Shown one piece after another: positions 1 through 7,864 of a stretch of DNA of 64,000 bases. The DNA is taken from assembly GCF_002252505.1 (NCBI RefSeq), contig NZ_NNRL01000157.1:186001-250000 (forward strand). The letters are read 5' to 3'. The stretch is from Brucella grignonensis (GTDB lineage: Bacteria > Pseudomonadota > Alphaproteobacteria > Rhizobiales > Rhizobiaceae). The stretch's first letter is position 1. Every line of letters begins with the position of its first letter. The notes beneath the pieces were generated by a model. That model made no database searches, was not told the DNA's origin, and saw nothing but the letters and a program-made list of their open reading frames with translations. A program made the translations under genes and the position numbers.

Positions 1-626
1 GGCACTTTCGGATTGCGACCAACCAGCGATTCAATCGCATTGGCAAGATCAAGTGTGCGCGTGAAAGGCTGTGCTTCGCGGCGCTTTTCGATCATGCGGG
101 CTATGCGTCCTGCATTGCGTTCTTCACCCAGAAAATTGAAGATGCGTGCAAGATCGCCCATTTTCAGGCGGTTCACCACATCAGCCGCACTTGGGCCCAT
201 GCGTGACATGCGCATGTCGAGAGGCCCGTCTTTCTGGAAGGAAAAGCCACGCTCGGCTTCATCGATCTGCATCGACGAGACACCGATATCGAGCACAACG
301 CCATCCACTTTCGCGCCTTCTCCCTCGACTTTTTTAACGGCTTCATCCAGTGCCGAGAACCGGCTTTCGACCAGATTGAGCTTGCCTTCGAACTGCTTTT
401 CCATGGCGCGACCGGCTGCAATTGCGGTCGGATCGCGGTCGATAGCGATGACGTTTGCACCCTCTTCCAGAATACGCCGCGTATAACCGCCTGCACCGAA
501 TGTGCCATCGACGATTATTTTGCCGGATTCGGGCTTCAGGGCATCGATCACTTCGGAAATAAGCACCGGAACGTGACGGACCTGAGCCCCTTCGGCTTGA
601 GATTGGTCTCCGCCGAGGCTAGCCAT
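1..626 (-). CDS. rsmH: 16S rRNA (cytosine-1402-N4)-methyltransferase, 5' part
   Basis: Only the first ~208 codons are in the window; the gene runs off the left edge. RsmH (MraW) uses S-adenosylmethionine to methylate N4 of C1402 in 16S rRNA and usually heads the cell-division/cell-wall (dcw) cluster. The translation begins [14 protein letters not shown] and has the SAM-binding stretch [11 protein letters not shown] near residue 40, [11 protein letters not shown], and the family segments [18 protein letters not shown] and [14 protein letters not shown]. Two in-frame ATGs lie side by side (start at 629 or 626). The second is preferred by similarity to Brucella RsmH, and an AAGGA sits 8 nt upstream of it. 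No mraZ-like frame lies immediately upstream. Confidence 0.95.
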   Translation of the reverse strand, partial: MASLGGDQSQAEGAQVRHVPVLISEVIDALKPESGKIIVDGTFGAGGYTRRILEEGANVIAIDRDPTAIAAGRAMEKQFEGKLNLVESRFSALDEAVKKVEGEGAKVDGVVLDIGVSSMQIDEAERGFSFQKDGPLDMRMSRMGPSAADVVNRLKMGDLARIFNFLGEERNAGRIARMIEKRREAQPFTRTLDLANAIESLVGRNPKV

Positions 627-629
627 CAT

Positions 630-925
630 CCCGATCCTTTCCCGGGATCAAGTCCCGCTATCCTGTGTTTTCTGTATGGATTCCGGCCAATTGTAGACAA
701 GCTTCTATTTGGCGGATTCGTTCAAACAGTTATCGGATATTAAGCTTAATGAACCGTTATCCTTTGCCGCGCCCATTCAGAAAACCGAGGCTTATACAAA
801 AGTTTTTCTGGCACGATTTTGCATGACCCGAAGCCCGTAAACAGCGCTTCCGAGCAGCTATCAATTCGTCGAGTATCCAAACAGCACGATCACATATTTA
901 TGAAAAAAGCCCCCATTTGCTGCCG
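630..925. other. AT-rich intergenic region between rsmH and mntH
   Basis: Divergent intergenic space. No frame on either strand looks coding. It must contain the rsmH promoter on the minus strand, but no convincing -35/-10 pair was singled out. MraZ, which often precedes rsmH, is not encoded here. Confidence 0.6.
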
Positions 926-976
926 TTGACGGCAAGCCATGCCGGCGTTATTAATTGCAAATAATTCGCAATTGCA
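926..976 (+). promoter_or_regulatory. mntH promoter with Mur-like operator
   Basis: A TTGACG at 926-931 and a TATTAA at 949-954 are 17 bp apart, a good sigma-70 promoter for mntH. Directly after the -10 lies TTGCAAATAATTCGCAATTG plus CA (955-976), an imperfect palindrome with outer arms TGCAA/TTGCA. It resembles Mur-responsive sequences reported upstream of manganese transporter genes in rhizobia and Brucella. Mur is a manganese-sensing Fur-family repressor. The site overlaps the expected transcription start, which suits repression when manganese is plentiful. Motif similarity is from memory. Confidence 0.65.
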
Positions 977-1086
977 TTTTGAAAGCTCAACGCATGGCAT
1001 TTAAGATGGCTCCTCGGGGAAGCACGTCCCCCGCTCCGCAAGACGTTACATTTGAAGGCTGGCGTCGGGATCGGGGCGAAGCGTCC

Positions 1087-2376
1087 ATGTCTGACGTCCA
1101 CCGATCGATCCGGGTCAGCCGATCAGGCTCAAAACTTCGCCGCGCGACAGCTTTTTTCGGCCCCGGCTATCTGGTCGCCGTTGGCTATATGGACCCCGGC
1201 AACTGGGCAACATCGCTCGCTGGCGGTTCCCGCTTCGGCTACATGTTGCTGTCGATCGTACTCATTTCAAATCTCATGGCAGTACTTCTGCAAGCACTAT
1301 GCACCCGTCTTGCCGTTGCGACGGGCCGCGATCTCGCTCAGGCCTGCCGCGATGCCTATCCGCGCTTTCTCGCCTGGCCTCTGTGGTTTTTGGCAGAACT
1401 TGCCATCTGCGCCACTGATCTTGCTGAGGTTATCGGGACTGCAATCGGCCTTAATCTTCTTTTCGGCATTCCACTGGAAATCGGCGTCATCATTACCGCC
1501 GCAGACGTGCTTCTTGTTCTCTATCTCCAGAATAAGGGCTTTCGTCGGGTCGAAGCGCTCATCATCACGCTGTTAGGCGTAATTGCCCTCTGCTTCCTGA
1601 TCCAGATTTTGATGGCAGAACCCAAATGGGGCGAAGTAATCCGCGGCTTTGCACCAACGACAGAAATTCTCCGCAATCCGGATATGCTTTATATAGCATT
1701 GGGCATTATTGGTGCGACCGTGATGCCGCATAACCTCTATCTGCATTCCGGCATCATCCAGACGCGCGATTACGGGCATACTTTGCCAGAAAAACGCGAA
1801 GCAATCCGCTTTGCAACGCTCGACTCGACGATTGCCCTTACCTTCGCACTGCTGGTCAATGCCTCGATCCTGATCCTCGCCGCAGCGAGCTTCAATGCAA
1901 CGGGCAATACCACCGTCGAAGATCTCGACAAAGCCCACGCCTTGCTCAACCCGTTGCTTGGTTCCGCTCTAGCCCCAACACTGTTTGCAATTGCGCTGCT
2001 ATGCTGCGGGCTTAACTCGACCATCACGGCGACCATGGCTGGTCAGATCGTGATGGAAGGCTTTATCGATATCAAACTGAAGCCCTGGTTGCGTCGCGCC
2101 ATCACCCGCTTCGTCGCTATCGTGCCAGCGGCCATAGTTACGATCATGTATGGCTCGCAAGGAACGACGGAACTTCTGATCCTGTCACAGGTCGTACTCA
2201 GCCTGCAGCTTCCTTTTGCGATCATCCCGCTTGTGATGTTTACGGCAGAAAAGAAAAAGATGGGTGCTCTGGTGGCACCGCGCTGGGTAACAATCCTTGC
2301 GGCAGTTACCGCCGCCATCATCGTCGTGTTGAACATGAAACTCATCTACGACTTCTTCACAGGCGTACCCATTTGA
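1087..2376 (+). CDS. mntH: Mn2+/divalent metal transporter of the NRAMP family
   Basis: 429-residue inner-membrane proton-coupled importer of Mn2+ (also Fe2+). Family landmarks are [20 protein letters not shown] in helix 1 (the DPGN metal site) and [13 protein letters not shown] in helix 6 (the MPH metal-binding motif). About eleven hydrophobic helices fill the rest. The frame is open upstream to 955, but the ATG at 1087 ([11 protein letters not shown]) fits family length and leaves the Mur-like operator and a ~110-nt leader outside the gene. A strong hairpin terminator follows. In Brucella, MntH is the main high-affinity manganese importer; the operator suggests manganese control here. Confidence 0.95.
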   Translation: MSDVHRSIRVSRSGSKLRRATAFFGPGYLVAVGYMDPGNWATSLAGGSRFGYMLLSIVLISNLMAVLLQALCTRLAVATGRDLAQACRDAYPRFLAWPLWFLAELAICATDLAEVIGTAIGLNLLFGIPLEIGVIITAADVLLVLYLQNKGFRRVEALIITLLGVIALCFLIQILMAEPKWGEVIRGFAPTTEILRNPDMLYIALGIIGATVMPHNLYLHSGIIQTRDYGHTLPEKREAIRFATLDSTIALTFALLVNASILILAAASFNATGNTTVEDLDKAHALLNPLLGSALAPTLFAIALLCCGLNSTITATMAGQIVMEGFIDIKLKPWLRRAITRFVAIVPAAIVTIMYGSQGTTELLILSQVVLSLQLPFAIIPLVMFTAEKKKMGALVAPRWVTILAAVTAAIIVVLNMKLIYDFFTGVPI

Positions 2377-2384
2377 GACGGCAC

Positions 2385-2418
2385 AGCGGCTTTCCAACCC
2401 GGAAAGCCGCTGTTTTTT
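2385..2418. terminator. Bidirectional terminator between mntH and SDR gene
   Basis: Perfect 11-bp stem (AGCGGCTTTCC / GGAAAGCCGCT, 2385-2411) with a 5-nt loop, followed by six T on the plus strand. It terminates mntH and just overlaps the stop codon of the convergent SDR gene. Confidence 0.9.
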
Positions 2419-3166
2419 ATTTGACCGCTGAATTGCCACCATCGGCGTAAAGCGCTGAACCAGTGACAAAACTCCCCATTGGCCCTGCAAGAAAGAGTGC
2501 CGCTTGGGCAATTTCTTCAGGCTGCGCAATCCGCTTCATTGCATGGAGACCCGCCGCCCACTCTTTCTGAGCGTCACCGCCTGCCATTGGCGTATCAACA
2601 CCGCCCGGCAGGAGCGCATTGGCCCGAATGCCTAGCGATCCGTAGTCTGCGGTAATGCCTTTGACCAAGCCCATCAACCCAGCTTTGGATGCACCATAGA
2701 GCGACATTCCCGGAATACCGACACTGGTGCCGACAAAGGTTGACGTGAAAATGATCGACCCCCCGCCGGACTTGAGCATCAATGGTATCTGCAACTTCGT
2801 GCCAAGAAATGCCGACGTCAGATTGCCTGCAATCACATTGTTCCAGTCAACAAGGCTTGCCTCAATTAACGGGGCGATTGGACCCACAGTGCCCGCATTA
2901 TTGAAAGCAATATCAAGGCGACCAAATTCGCTTTGAGCAGCGGCAACCAGCCTTTCATGTGTCTTCATCTGAGAAACATCGCCGACCACACAATATGCCT
3001 GCCCGCCAAGTTCTCCGATACTCTGTGCTACTTGCTCAAGCCCGGCCTCATTGCGGGCATTCAACACAACTGCAGCACCTTCTGAAGCAAACAACAGTGC
3101 CGTAGCACGACCTATTCCCGATGATGCGCCAGTGATGATTGCGACTTTATCTTTTAAGCTCGACAT
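2417..3166 (-). CDS. SDR family NAD(P)-dependent oxidoreductase
   Basis: 249-residue classical short-chain dehydrogenase/reductase. The nucleotide-binding motif TGASSGIG is near residue 12, NNAG near 88, the catalytic serine lies in GGSIIFTSTFVG, and the Y-x-x-x-K pair is in SLYGASKAG. A C-terminal SFVTGSALYADGG is typical. Start chosen at 3166 (MSSLKDK) because GGAGG lies 5 nt upstream; the frame could begin ten codons earlier. Convergent with mntH. The substrate cannot be told from sequence; the FabG-like sugar/polyol dehydrogenase group is closest in appearance. Confidence 0.9.
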   Translation of the reverse strand: MSSLKDKVAIITGASSGIGRATALLFASEGAAVVLNARNEAGLEQVAQSIGELGGQAYCVVGDVSQMKTHERLVAAAQSEFGRLDIAFNNAGTVGPIAPLIEASLVDWNNVIAGNLTSAFLGTKLQIPLMLKSGGGSIIFTSTFVGTSVGIPGMSLYGASKAGLMGLVKGITADYGSLGIRANALLPGGVDTPMAGGDAQKEWAAGLHAMKRIAQPEEIAQAALFLAGPMGSFVTGSALYADGGNSAVK

Positions 3167-3277
3167 GGAAACCTCCTTGGTTGGGAGGCTCCGCAATAGA
3201 TGTGCAATGAGAACACAACTATCCGTTTCCTGCGATCAAAGGGAAATATCGGTTAGCCATTACGGAGAGTAAAAAAT

Positions 3278-3701
3278 GTCAGTCGGTCTGTAAGCCGGGT
3301 TCTGTATGGCCGGACTTGCGTCCAACGTGGCAGCCATTCATCTGGGACGGATGTCGCCACCCGCCTCTTGCAACCCACCCGGACGGCTGATCCGGAAACT
3401 GATTATCAGCTCTTTCGGGCTGATGCGCCGTCCCTATTCGGTTTTGCTCCCAGTGGGGTTTACCGTGCCGCCTGTGTTGCCACCGGCGCGGTGGGCTCTT
3501 ACCCCACCCTTTCACCCTTACCCCGTCATCCCTGCCGCTTCTTGAAAGCGGTACGGAAGACGGGGCGGTCTGCTTTCTGTGGCACTATCCCTGGGGTCAC
3601 CCCCGCCGGGCGTTACCCGGCACCGTATTTCCATGGAGCCCGGACTTTCCTCACCTGCCGCCTTTCGGCATATGACAAGCGCGGCTGCCCGACCGACTGA
3701 C
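3278..3701 (-). ncRNA. rnpB: RNase P RNA, bacterial class A
   Basis: Ribozyme component that removes 5' leaders from pre-tRNAs. Read on the minus strand, the 5' GTCAGTCGGTC (3691-3701) pairs with the 3' GACCGACTGAC (3278-3288) to form P1. The conserved core GAGGAAAGTCCGGGCTCC lies near the 5' end (about 3640-3660). Near the 3' end are the universally conserved TACAGAACCCGGCTTACAGA-type segment and AGATGAATGGCTGCC. Length ~424 nt suits alphaproteobacteria. The small reading frames crossing it are spurious. Confidence 0.96.
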
Positions 3702-3765
3702 GGCGCGTATATAGCATGATCGTTCAAAGTGGGAACCGGGTTTCGAAAAAAACTATACGCAACAG

Positions 3766-3797
3766 AAAAGCCGGCAGCGAAACCGCTACCGGCTTTT
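3766..3797. terminator. Hairpin terminator downstream of lytic transglycosylase gene
   Basis: AAAAGCCGG at 3767-3774 pairs with CCGGCTTTT (3789-3797), with short T runs on both strands. In the minus direction it follows the lytic transglycosylase gene and the palindromic repeat, just upstream of rnpB. Confidence 0.65.
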
Positions 3798-3853
3798 CGT
3801 TCACATCATCGACCTGAAACACTACGCAGCCGACAAAGTGAATCTGAATATTG

Positions 3854-3957
3854 GAGCGCATCCCGAAAAGTGTGAAACGGTTTTCGGACAAAGATGCGCG
3901 TTAAAACAAATATTTAGAGCGCCGATCTGATCCAATCAGATCGAAACGCGCTCTAAA
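3854..3957 (+). repeat. Bru-RS-like palindromic repeat, copy 1 (type A)
   Basis: 104-bp element with two stem-loops. The first is GCGCATC-CCGAAAA ... TTTTCGG-GATGCGC; the second is GATCTGATCCAATCAGATC, bounded by TTTAGAGC / GCTCTAA ends. Its edge supplies the TAG stop of the lytic transglycosylase gene on the minus strand. It matches in size and design the Bru-RS elements described in Brucella. Confidence 0.9.
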
Positions 3958-4627
3958 GTCCGGCCATATAGGACTTAACCGAGCTGCAATATTTTGCAGA
4001 GGTTGGGTTCATGCGCTTTGCGCCATGACCGGCATTGTATTTGAGGATCGTGCCGCAGGTGCTGCCGCCACCGAGCTTCTGTGCCTGAGCAAGATACTTC
4101 ATACCGAACTGGATATTGGTCGATGGTTCATAGAGACCCTTGGCCGACCCTGTGTAGCCCAGACCGCGAGCCGTCGAGAGCTTGATCTGCATCAGGCCAA
4201 TTTCACCGGCAGCACCCCGAACGTTTGGCTGGAAATTGCTTTCGTGACGAACAACGGCATGGGCCAGCGAAGAAGAGACGCCGTAGGTTGCTGCATAACG
4301 ATTGATAATCTGGGAGTAGCCCTTGCCGCTCTGCACAGACTTTGAAGTCTCACCACGCACCTTGGAACGCTTTGCACTTTTAGCTGTTGGAGCAGCACGC
4401 TTGGTGATGACCGAAACCTTCTTGGCAGTCTGTTTCTGTTCTGCACGTGCGGCTGCGCGGGATGCCTTTTCTGACTTGTTGGCTTCAGCAGTCTTATTCT
4501 GTGCCCGTGCCTTGAGCAGGTCCGCGAGATTGGTTGGCTCATTAACAGGAGCACTCATCGCAGAATTAAGGCCAAAGGAACTCATGGCGCCAATGAGAGC
4601 GCATACAACAACAAATTTTATTTTCAT
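3953..4627 (-). CDS. Secreted lytic transglycosylase, SLT domain
   Basis: 224 residues. A signal peptide (MKIKFVVVCALIGAMSSFGL, cut near MSA-PVNE) is followed by a basic, Lys/Ala-rich spacer to about residue 95. The C-terminal SLT domain has the catalytic glutamate in AVVRHESNFQP, then GEIGLMQIKLSTARGLGY and a final ILKYNAG. It would cleave the MurNAc-GlcNAc bond of peptidoglycan in the periplasm. Two cysteines near the end (GSTCGTIL, KYCSSV) may form a disulfide. The stop codon TAG lies inside the adjacent palindromic repeat, so the original C-terminus may have been altered by repeat insertion. Confidence 0.93.
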   Translation of the reverse strand: MKIKFVVVCALIGAMSSFGLNSAMSAPVNEPTNLADLLKARAQNKTAEANKSEKASRAAARAEQKQTAKKVSVITKRAAPTAKSAKRSKVRGETSKSVQSGKGYSQIINRYAATYGVSSSLAHAVVRHESNFQPNVRGAAGEIGLMQIKLSTARGLGYTGSAKGLYEPSTNIQFGMKYLAQAQKLGGGSTCGTILKYNAGHGAKRMNPTSAKYCSSVKSYMAGL

Positions 4628-4948
4628 AACCTACCGTCTTGGATCGTTTTTATGGGGCATTGCTGGTCTTGGGGGCAGCAATGCCGTTTATTTATGATCC
4701 CGCTCGACAAGCATTTTTGCCCGCCCGTCACCGCTGGGAATGGCAGATCATTTGCTGGGGAAATGCAGCCGAAGATTGGTCGGGGAAGTAAAATAGTCTT
4801 ACAGGTTGTAATAAACGCTGTCACATTTCGTGATGCGCGTCACAGTGGAAGAGGATCACCACCTAAAGCTGCAATTGTTCTAATTTGATGAAACTATTAC
4901 GGAAATATGAATGTAGGGTTCTGCTCGACCATACAGAACCACGCGCGG
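4628..4948. other. Intergenic region, no gene seen
   Basis: About 320 bp between two minus-strand genes. It carries the promoter region of the lytic transglycosylase. No coding frame, hairpin terminator or known repeat was recognised. Confidence 0.5.
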
Positions 4949-5755
4949 TCAAGCGGTAACATTTTGCAACGAAAAAATCAGCCTGTAGAGGGTATCTATA
5001 GTAGATACGTCGGCTACACCGTCCACATTTTGTGTCCGAAAATGTCGCTGAAAGGCCTTAATCACGGTTTGTGTGGCCTCATCGAACACACCATTGATCT
5101 CGATTTTATAGCCATAAAGGGCAAGCATGGACTGCAAAGCCTCCACTGGCTGGCCCTGTTCACCACGCGCGAGGAAGCGTCCACCACGGATCGGCGTTGG
5201 TTCGATATAGTGTCCAATGCCTGCTTCATGCAGTTGCTTCCATGGGAAGTTATGCCCCGGATCAGTCTTGCGTTCCGGTGCAATATCGGAATGCGCGAGA
5301 ACGTTTTCCGGTCGAATTTCGTAGCGCCCGCATATGTTGCGACACAGATCGATAACGGATTCTATCTGACGGTCTGCGAATGGTGGATAGTTTTCCAGAT
5401 TGCCAGGATTGACGATCTCAATGCCGATGGAAGCCGAATTGATATCAGTCTCGCCCTTCCAGAAGCTCTGGCCTGCATGCCATGCCCGTGCCTTTTCAGA
5501 CACCATCTGCACCACACGTCCATCTTCGTGAACGAGATAATGAGCGGAAACTTCGCGCTCGGGCGACTTGAGCACCTCCAAAGCCTCTTCAGCCGTTGCC
5601 AGCCCTGTATAATGCAGAATGAGATAGGTCGGCGTCTTGCCATCGCGACGCGGACCAAAATTTGGTGATGCATCCAGCAAAGCGGTCGGATAATCGGGCG
5701 TTTTCAAAGACAGTTCCGCTACCAATTCTTCCTGCGAAGCATCCACGCTGCTCAT
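4949..5755 (-). CDS. N-acetylmuramoyl-L-alanine amidase (AmiD/AmpD type) with peptidoglycan-binding domain
   Basis: 268 residues. An Amidase_2 domain spans roughly residues 25-175, with zinc ligands in LILHYTG and VLAHSDIAPERKTDPG and the typical GIEIVNPG and SAHYLVHEDG segments. A C-terminal PG_binding_1 domain follows (LQSMLALYGY ... INGVFDEATQTVIKAFQRHF). It cleaves the amide between MurNAc and the stem peptide. There is no evident signal peptide, so it may act in the cytoplasm on muropeptides or be exported another way. Start at 5755 because its ATG overlaps the TGA of the upstream TerB/J gene (ATGA) with GGAGG 5 nt upstream, indicating translational coupling. Confidence 0.93.
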   Translation of the reverse strand: MSSVDASQEELVAELSLKTPDYPTALLDASPNFGPRRDGKTPTYLILHYTGLATAEEALEVLKSPEREVSAHYLVHEDGRVVQMVSEKARAWHAGQSFWKGETDINSASIGIEIVNPGNLENYPPFADRQIESVIDLCRNICGRYEIRPENVLAHSDIAPERKTDPGHNFPWKQLHEAGIGHYIEPTPIRGGRFLARGEQGQPVEALQSMLALYGYKIEINGVFDEATQTVIKAFQRHFRTQNVDGVADVSTIDTLYRLIFSLQNVTA

Positions 5756-6462
5756 GCGGCCTCCAATTGTTTTTCGACACTTGCCCAAGCCGCATTGATG
5801 GCTGCAAGACGTGCATTCGCGATATTTATGAATTCCAGCGGAAGGCCTTCCGCAACGAGCCGATCCGGATGGTGTTCTTTCACCAATGACCGGTAGCGCT
5901 TGCGCGCATCCTCGAAAGAAACGCCGCGCACCAGCCCGAGAATGGCGTATGGGTCGCCCTCACCGCGATTGACATGCCGCAGTGCAATACGTTCAAAACT
6001 TTCCTCATCAAAGCCGAAAATCTCGGCAACACTCGACAAGAAAGCCATTTCCTTATCGTGCACATAACCGTCAGCGGTTGCGATATGAAAGAGACCATCG
6101 AGAATATCTTCAAGCAGATGACAGTTCTCATCGCCTTCCCGACATAGGCCAGCAAGCTGGCGTGCGTAGCTCTCATAGCCCGCTACGTCCTGCTGAGCGA
6201 GATTATACAAGCGAACCACATGGGCATGCTCTTCTGGCGGCACGGAGAAAATGCTCTGGAATGCGCGGAACTCATCCTGTGTCACCACCCCGTCCGCTTT
6301 GGCCATTTTGGCTGAAAGCGCAATCATCGCAATGGAGAATGCAACACGCCTGCGCGTATCTGCATCGCCTTCAAACACCGTTCGCACAGCCTCGATAACG
6401 CTTGAAATAGCGTTCGCCGTGACGGAGGTGACAAACTCACCGATGCGGACCCAGATCGACAT
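5752..6462 (-). CDS. TerB-like and J-domain protein (DjlA-like, no membrane anchor)
   Basis: 236 residues. A TerB-type helical domain covers about residues 35-160 (KMAKADGVVTQDEF and ATADGYVHDKEMAFL are the paired acidic motifs). A C-terminal J domain with the HPD motif (KEHHPDRL) would stimulate a DnaK-type ATPase. This is the layout of DjlA, but the N-terminal membrane helix of DjlA is missing. The gene overlaps the amidase gene by 4 bp, so the two are co-translated. The link to cell-wall turnover is inferred from that coupling only. Confidence 0.9.
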   Translation of the reverse strand: MSIWVRIGEFVTSVTANAISSVIEAVRTVFEGDADTRRRVAFSIAMIALSAKMAKADGVVTQDEFRAFQSIFSVPPEEHAHVVRLYNLAQQDVAGYESYARQLAGLCREGDENCHLLEDILDGLFHIATADGYVHDKEMAFLSSVAEIFGFDEESFERIALRHVNRGEGDPYAILGLVRGVSFEDARKRYRSLVKEHHPDRLVAEGLPLEFINIANARLAAINAAWASVEKQLEAA

Positions 6463-6561
6463 GAATCGTTTCTATATAATTCCGTAAAGACTGGAAACAG
6501 CAACCCGTTACAATCGACGAAAAAACAATAATTTAGAAGAATATGCGCTCAGTAGAGAGAA

Positions 6562-7002
6562 TTATTGCGCAGTCTGGCGAGCCTCGAACGAACGCTGTGC
6601 GGCAGCGACTGCCGCTTCACCGGCGGCCTGAACCTGTTCAGCGCTCTGGCCAACAGACTTCGCAGCAGTTTCCGCATTGTTGCGTGCGCGTTCGATGGCA
6701 GCTTTCTGCTCTTCAGCTGTCATAACACCGGCATTATCCTGCAAAGCTTTGATCAGATCAGGCCCAGCCTGCTTGTCAGCGTCAGGCGCCGGAGCAGCAG
6801 TGTTTTGTTCTGGCTGCGTTGGAGCAGCAGACTGCTCTTGCTCTCCTCTACCGCAAGCGGCAAGGGCAACAAGAACGACAGCGGAAATCAGAAACAGAAA
6901 ATGACGGCTCATAACAAAAGCCATAACCGAAGAAAGCCTGCGTTTGAACATGGAAAACGCAGTTATATTGTCTTTATTGACGACCACTGCATAATTATCC
7001 AT
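6562..7002 (-). CDS. Putative alanine/glutamine-rich lipoprotein
   Basis: Up to 146 residues; family not recognised. A hydrophobic segment (FLFLISAVVLVALAAC) ends in a lipobox, so it is probably a lipoprotein lipidated at that cysteine. The mature part is low-complexity, first Pro/Ala/Gln-rich, then a charged Ala/Glu-rich helix likely to be coiled coil. The frame begins at 7002, but a signal peptide fits better from Met31 (start 6912, MSRHFLFL); neither start has a strong ribosome site. It lies alone between the TerB/J gene and a repeat. Confidence 0.7.
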   Translation of the reverse strand: MDNYAVVVNKDNITAFSMFKRRLSSVMAFVMSRHFLFLISAVVLVALAACGRGEQEQSAAPTQPEQNTAAPAPDADKQAGPDLIKALQDNAGVMTAEEQKAAIERARNNAETAAKSVGQSAEQVQAAGEAAVAAAQRSFEARQTAQ

Positions 7003-7079
7003 CAGCTTTGCTCTTTTCGGGGCAAATGGCGACCCGCTGACCGGACCGCCATTCTTTTACCAGCAAGAATCTCTGGCAT

Positions 7080-7252
7080 TAAAGCGCATCCCGAAAAGTG
7101 TGAAACGGTTTTCGGACAAGATGCGCGTGAAAACAAATGACTAGAGCACCGATCTGATCCAATCAGATCAGTGCTCGAAAATCACGCTAGCTGCAATTTT
7201 AAGCACGTCTTTATCCGAAAACCGGTTCCCACTTTTGGGAGACATGCTTTAG
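7080..7252. repeat. Composite Bru-RS-like repeat, copy 2 (type A plus inverted half element)
   Basis: 7080-7177 is a full type-A element (GCGCATCCCGAAAAGTGTGA onward, then GATCTGATCCAATCAGATC). 7200-7252 is a second, inverted half element carrying only the first stem-loop (CCGAAAACCGGTTCCCACTT). The right end supplies the TAA stop of the small lipoprotein gene on the minus strand. A short related fragment also lies near 3728-3745. Confidence 0.85.
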
Positions 7253-7467
7253 TTTGCAGGCGGCGAACCGGTCGTTCCTGGCGTCGAAGGCGCAGGTGCT
7301 GGTGTCATCGGCGTCGTTGTATCGTTGTTTGAAGGTGCTGCTGGTGCAGCCGGCGCTTCAGGCGAGGGTGATGCCGGTGCCTTGCTGGCATCGTTTGAAT
7401 TGTCGCTGCAAGCTGCAAGCCCCAAAAACGATAAGGCAGCAACCGAAGTAATCAAAAATTTCTTCAT
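7249..7467 (-). CDS. Small Pro/Ala/Thr-rich lipoprotein
   Basis: 72 residues: signal peptide MKKFLITSVAALSFLGLAAC with lipobox LGLAAC, then a disordered tail rich in Pro, Ala, Ser and Thr. AAGGAGA precedes the ATG by about 8 nt. No catalytic or binding domain is visible; it may be a short surface or periplasmic lipoprotein. The stop codon lies in the neighbouring palindromic repeat. Confidence 0.85.
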   Translation of the reverse strand: MKKFLITSVAALSFLGLAACSDNSNDASKAPASPSPEAPAAPAAPSNNDTTTPMTPAPAPSTPGTTGSPPAN

Positions 7468-7731
7468 GATGGCTCTCCTTCCCTAAAATCCAGCGTTGCG
7501 GGGATATAGCCAACGCTGTTTTGGTTTTCCGTGTCTGACCGTTCTGACCGGTCAATCACCTTACGAAGACAGTCGTCACACCACTTTTGGGTCCCCGGTG
7601 ATGCTTTTCGACGATGCCAACGTCACACCAGAAAACGGCACGCATAGGGAAAGGTTCTCTCAAATAGTTTTACGGCCGGTAACAAACCGCCATAATAACA
7701 AAGTTTTAACCATAATTTGCCCCCGAAACAG

Positions 7732-7749
7732 CCGTCACGCCCCTGTCAC
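7732..7749 (+). promoter_or_regulatory. Pho box upstream of btaAB
   Basis: CCGTCAC-GCCC-CTGTCAC: two 7-mers at 11-bp period, matching 5/7 and 6/7 of the PhoB half-site CTGTCAT. It lies about 115 bp before btaA, in the otherwise non-coding 7468-7864 interval. Betaine-lipid genes are PhoB-controlled in Sinorhizobium meliloti, which supports the reading. Confidence 0.65.
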
Positions 7750-7864
7750 CGGCGGATGCTTAACTCTCACAAACAAGGCTGGATTCGCCTTGGAACTTTC
7801 GCGCATCTTGTCCGAAATCATTCAGAATTTTCGGAATGCGCCCAAAAAATACGGGGAGCATGGA

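Noticed and set aside
898-1101. Minus-strand frame opposite the mntH leader, tested as possible mraZ
   Set aside because: No MraZ motifs and it crosses the mntH promoter and start region on the opposite strand.
3279-3727. Several overlapping reading frames on both strands
   Set aside because: The whole interval is the RNase P RNA gene; its GC content creates open frames.
4821-4855. CTGTCAC-like sequence near 4822 as a fourth Pho box
   Set aside because: The half-sites do not repeat at 11-bp spacing, and no gene in the right orientation follows closely.
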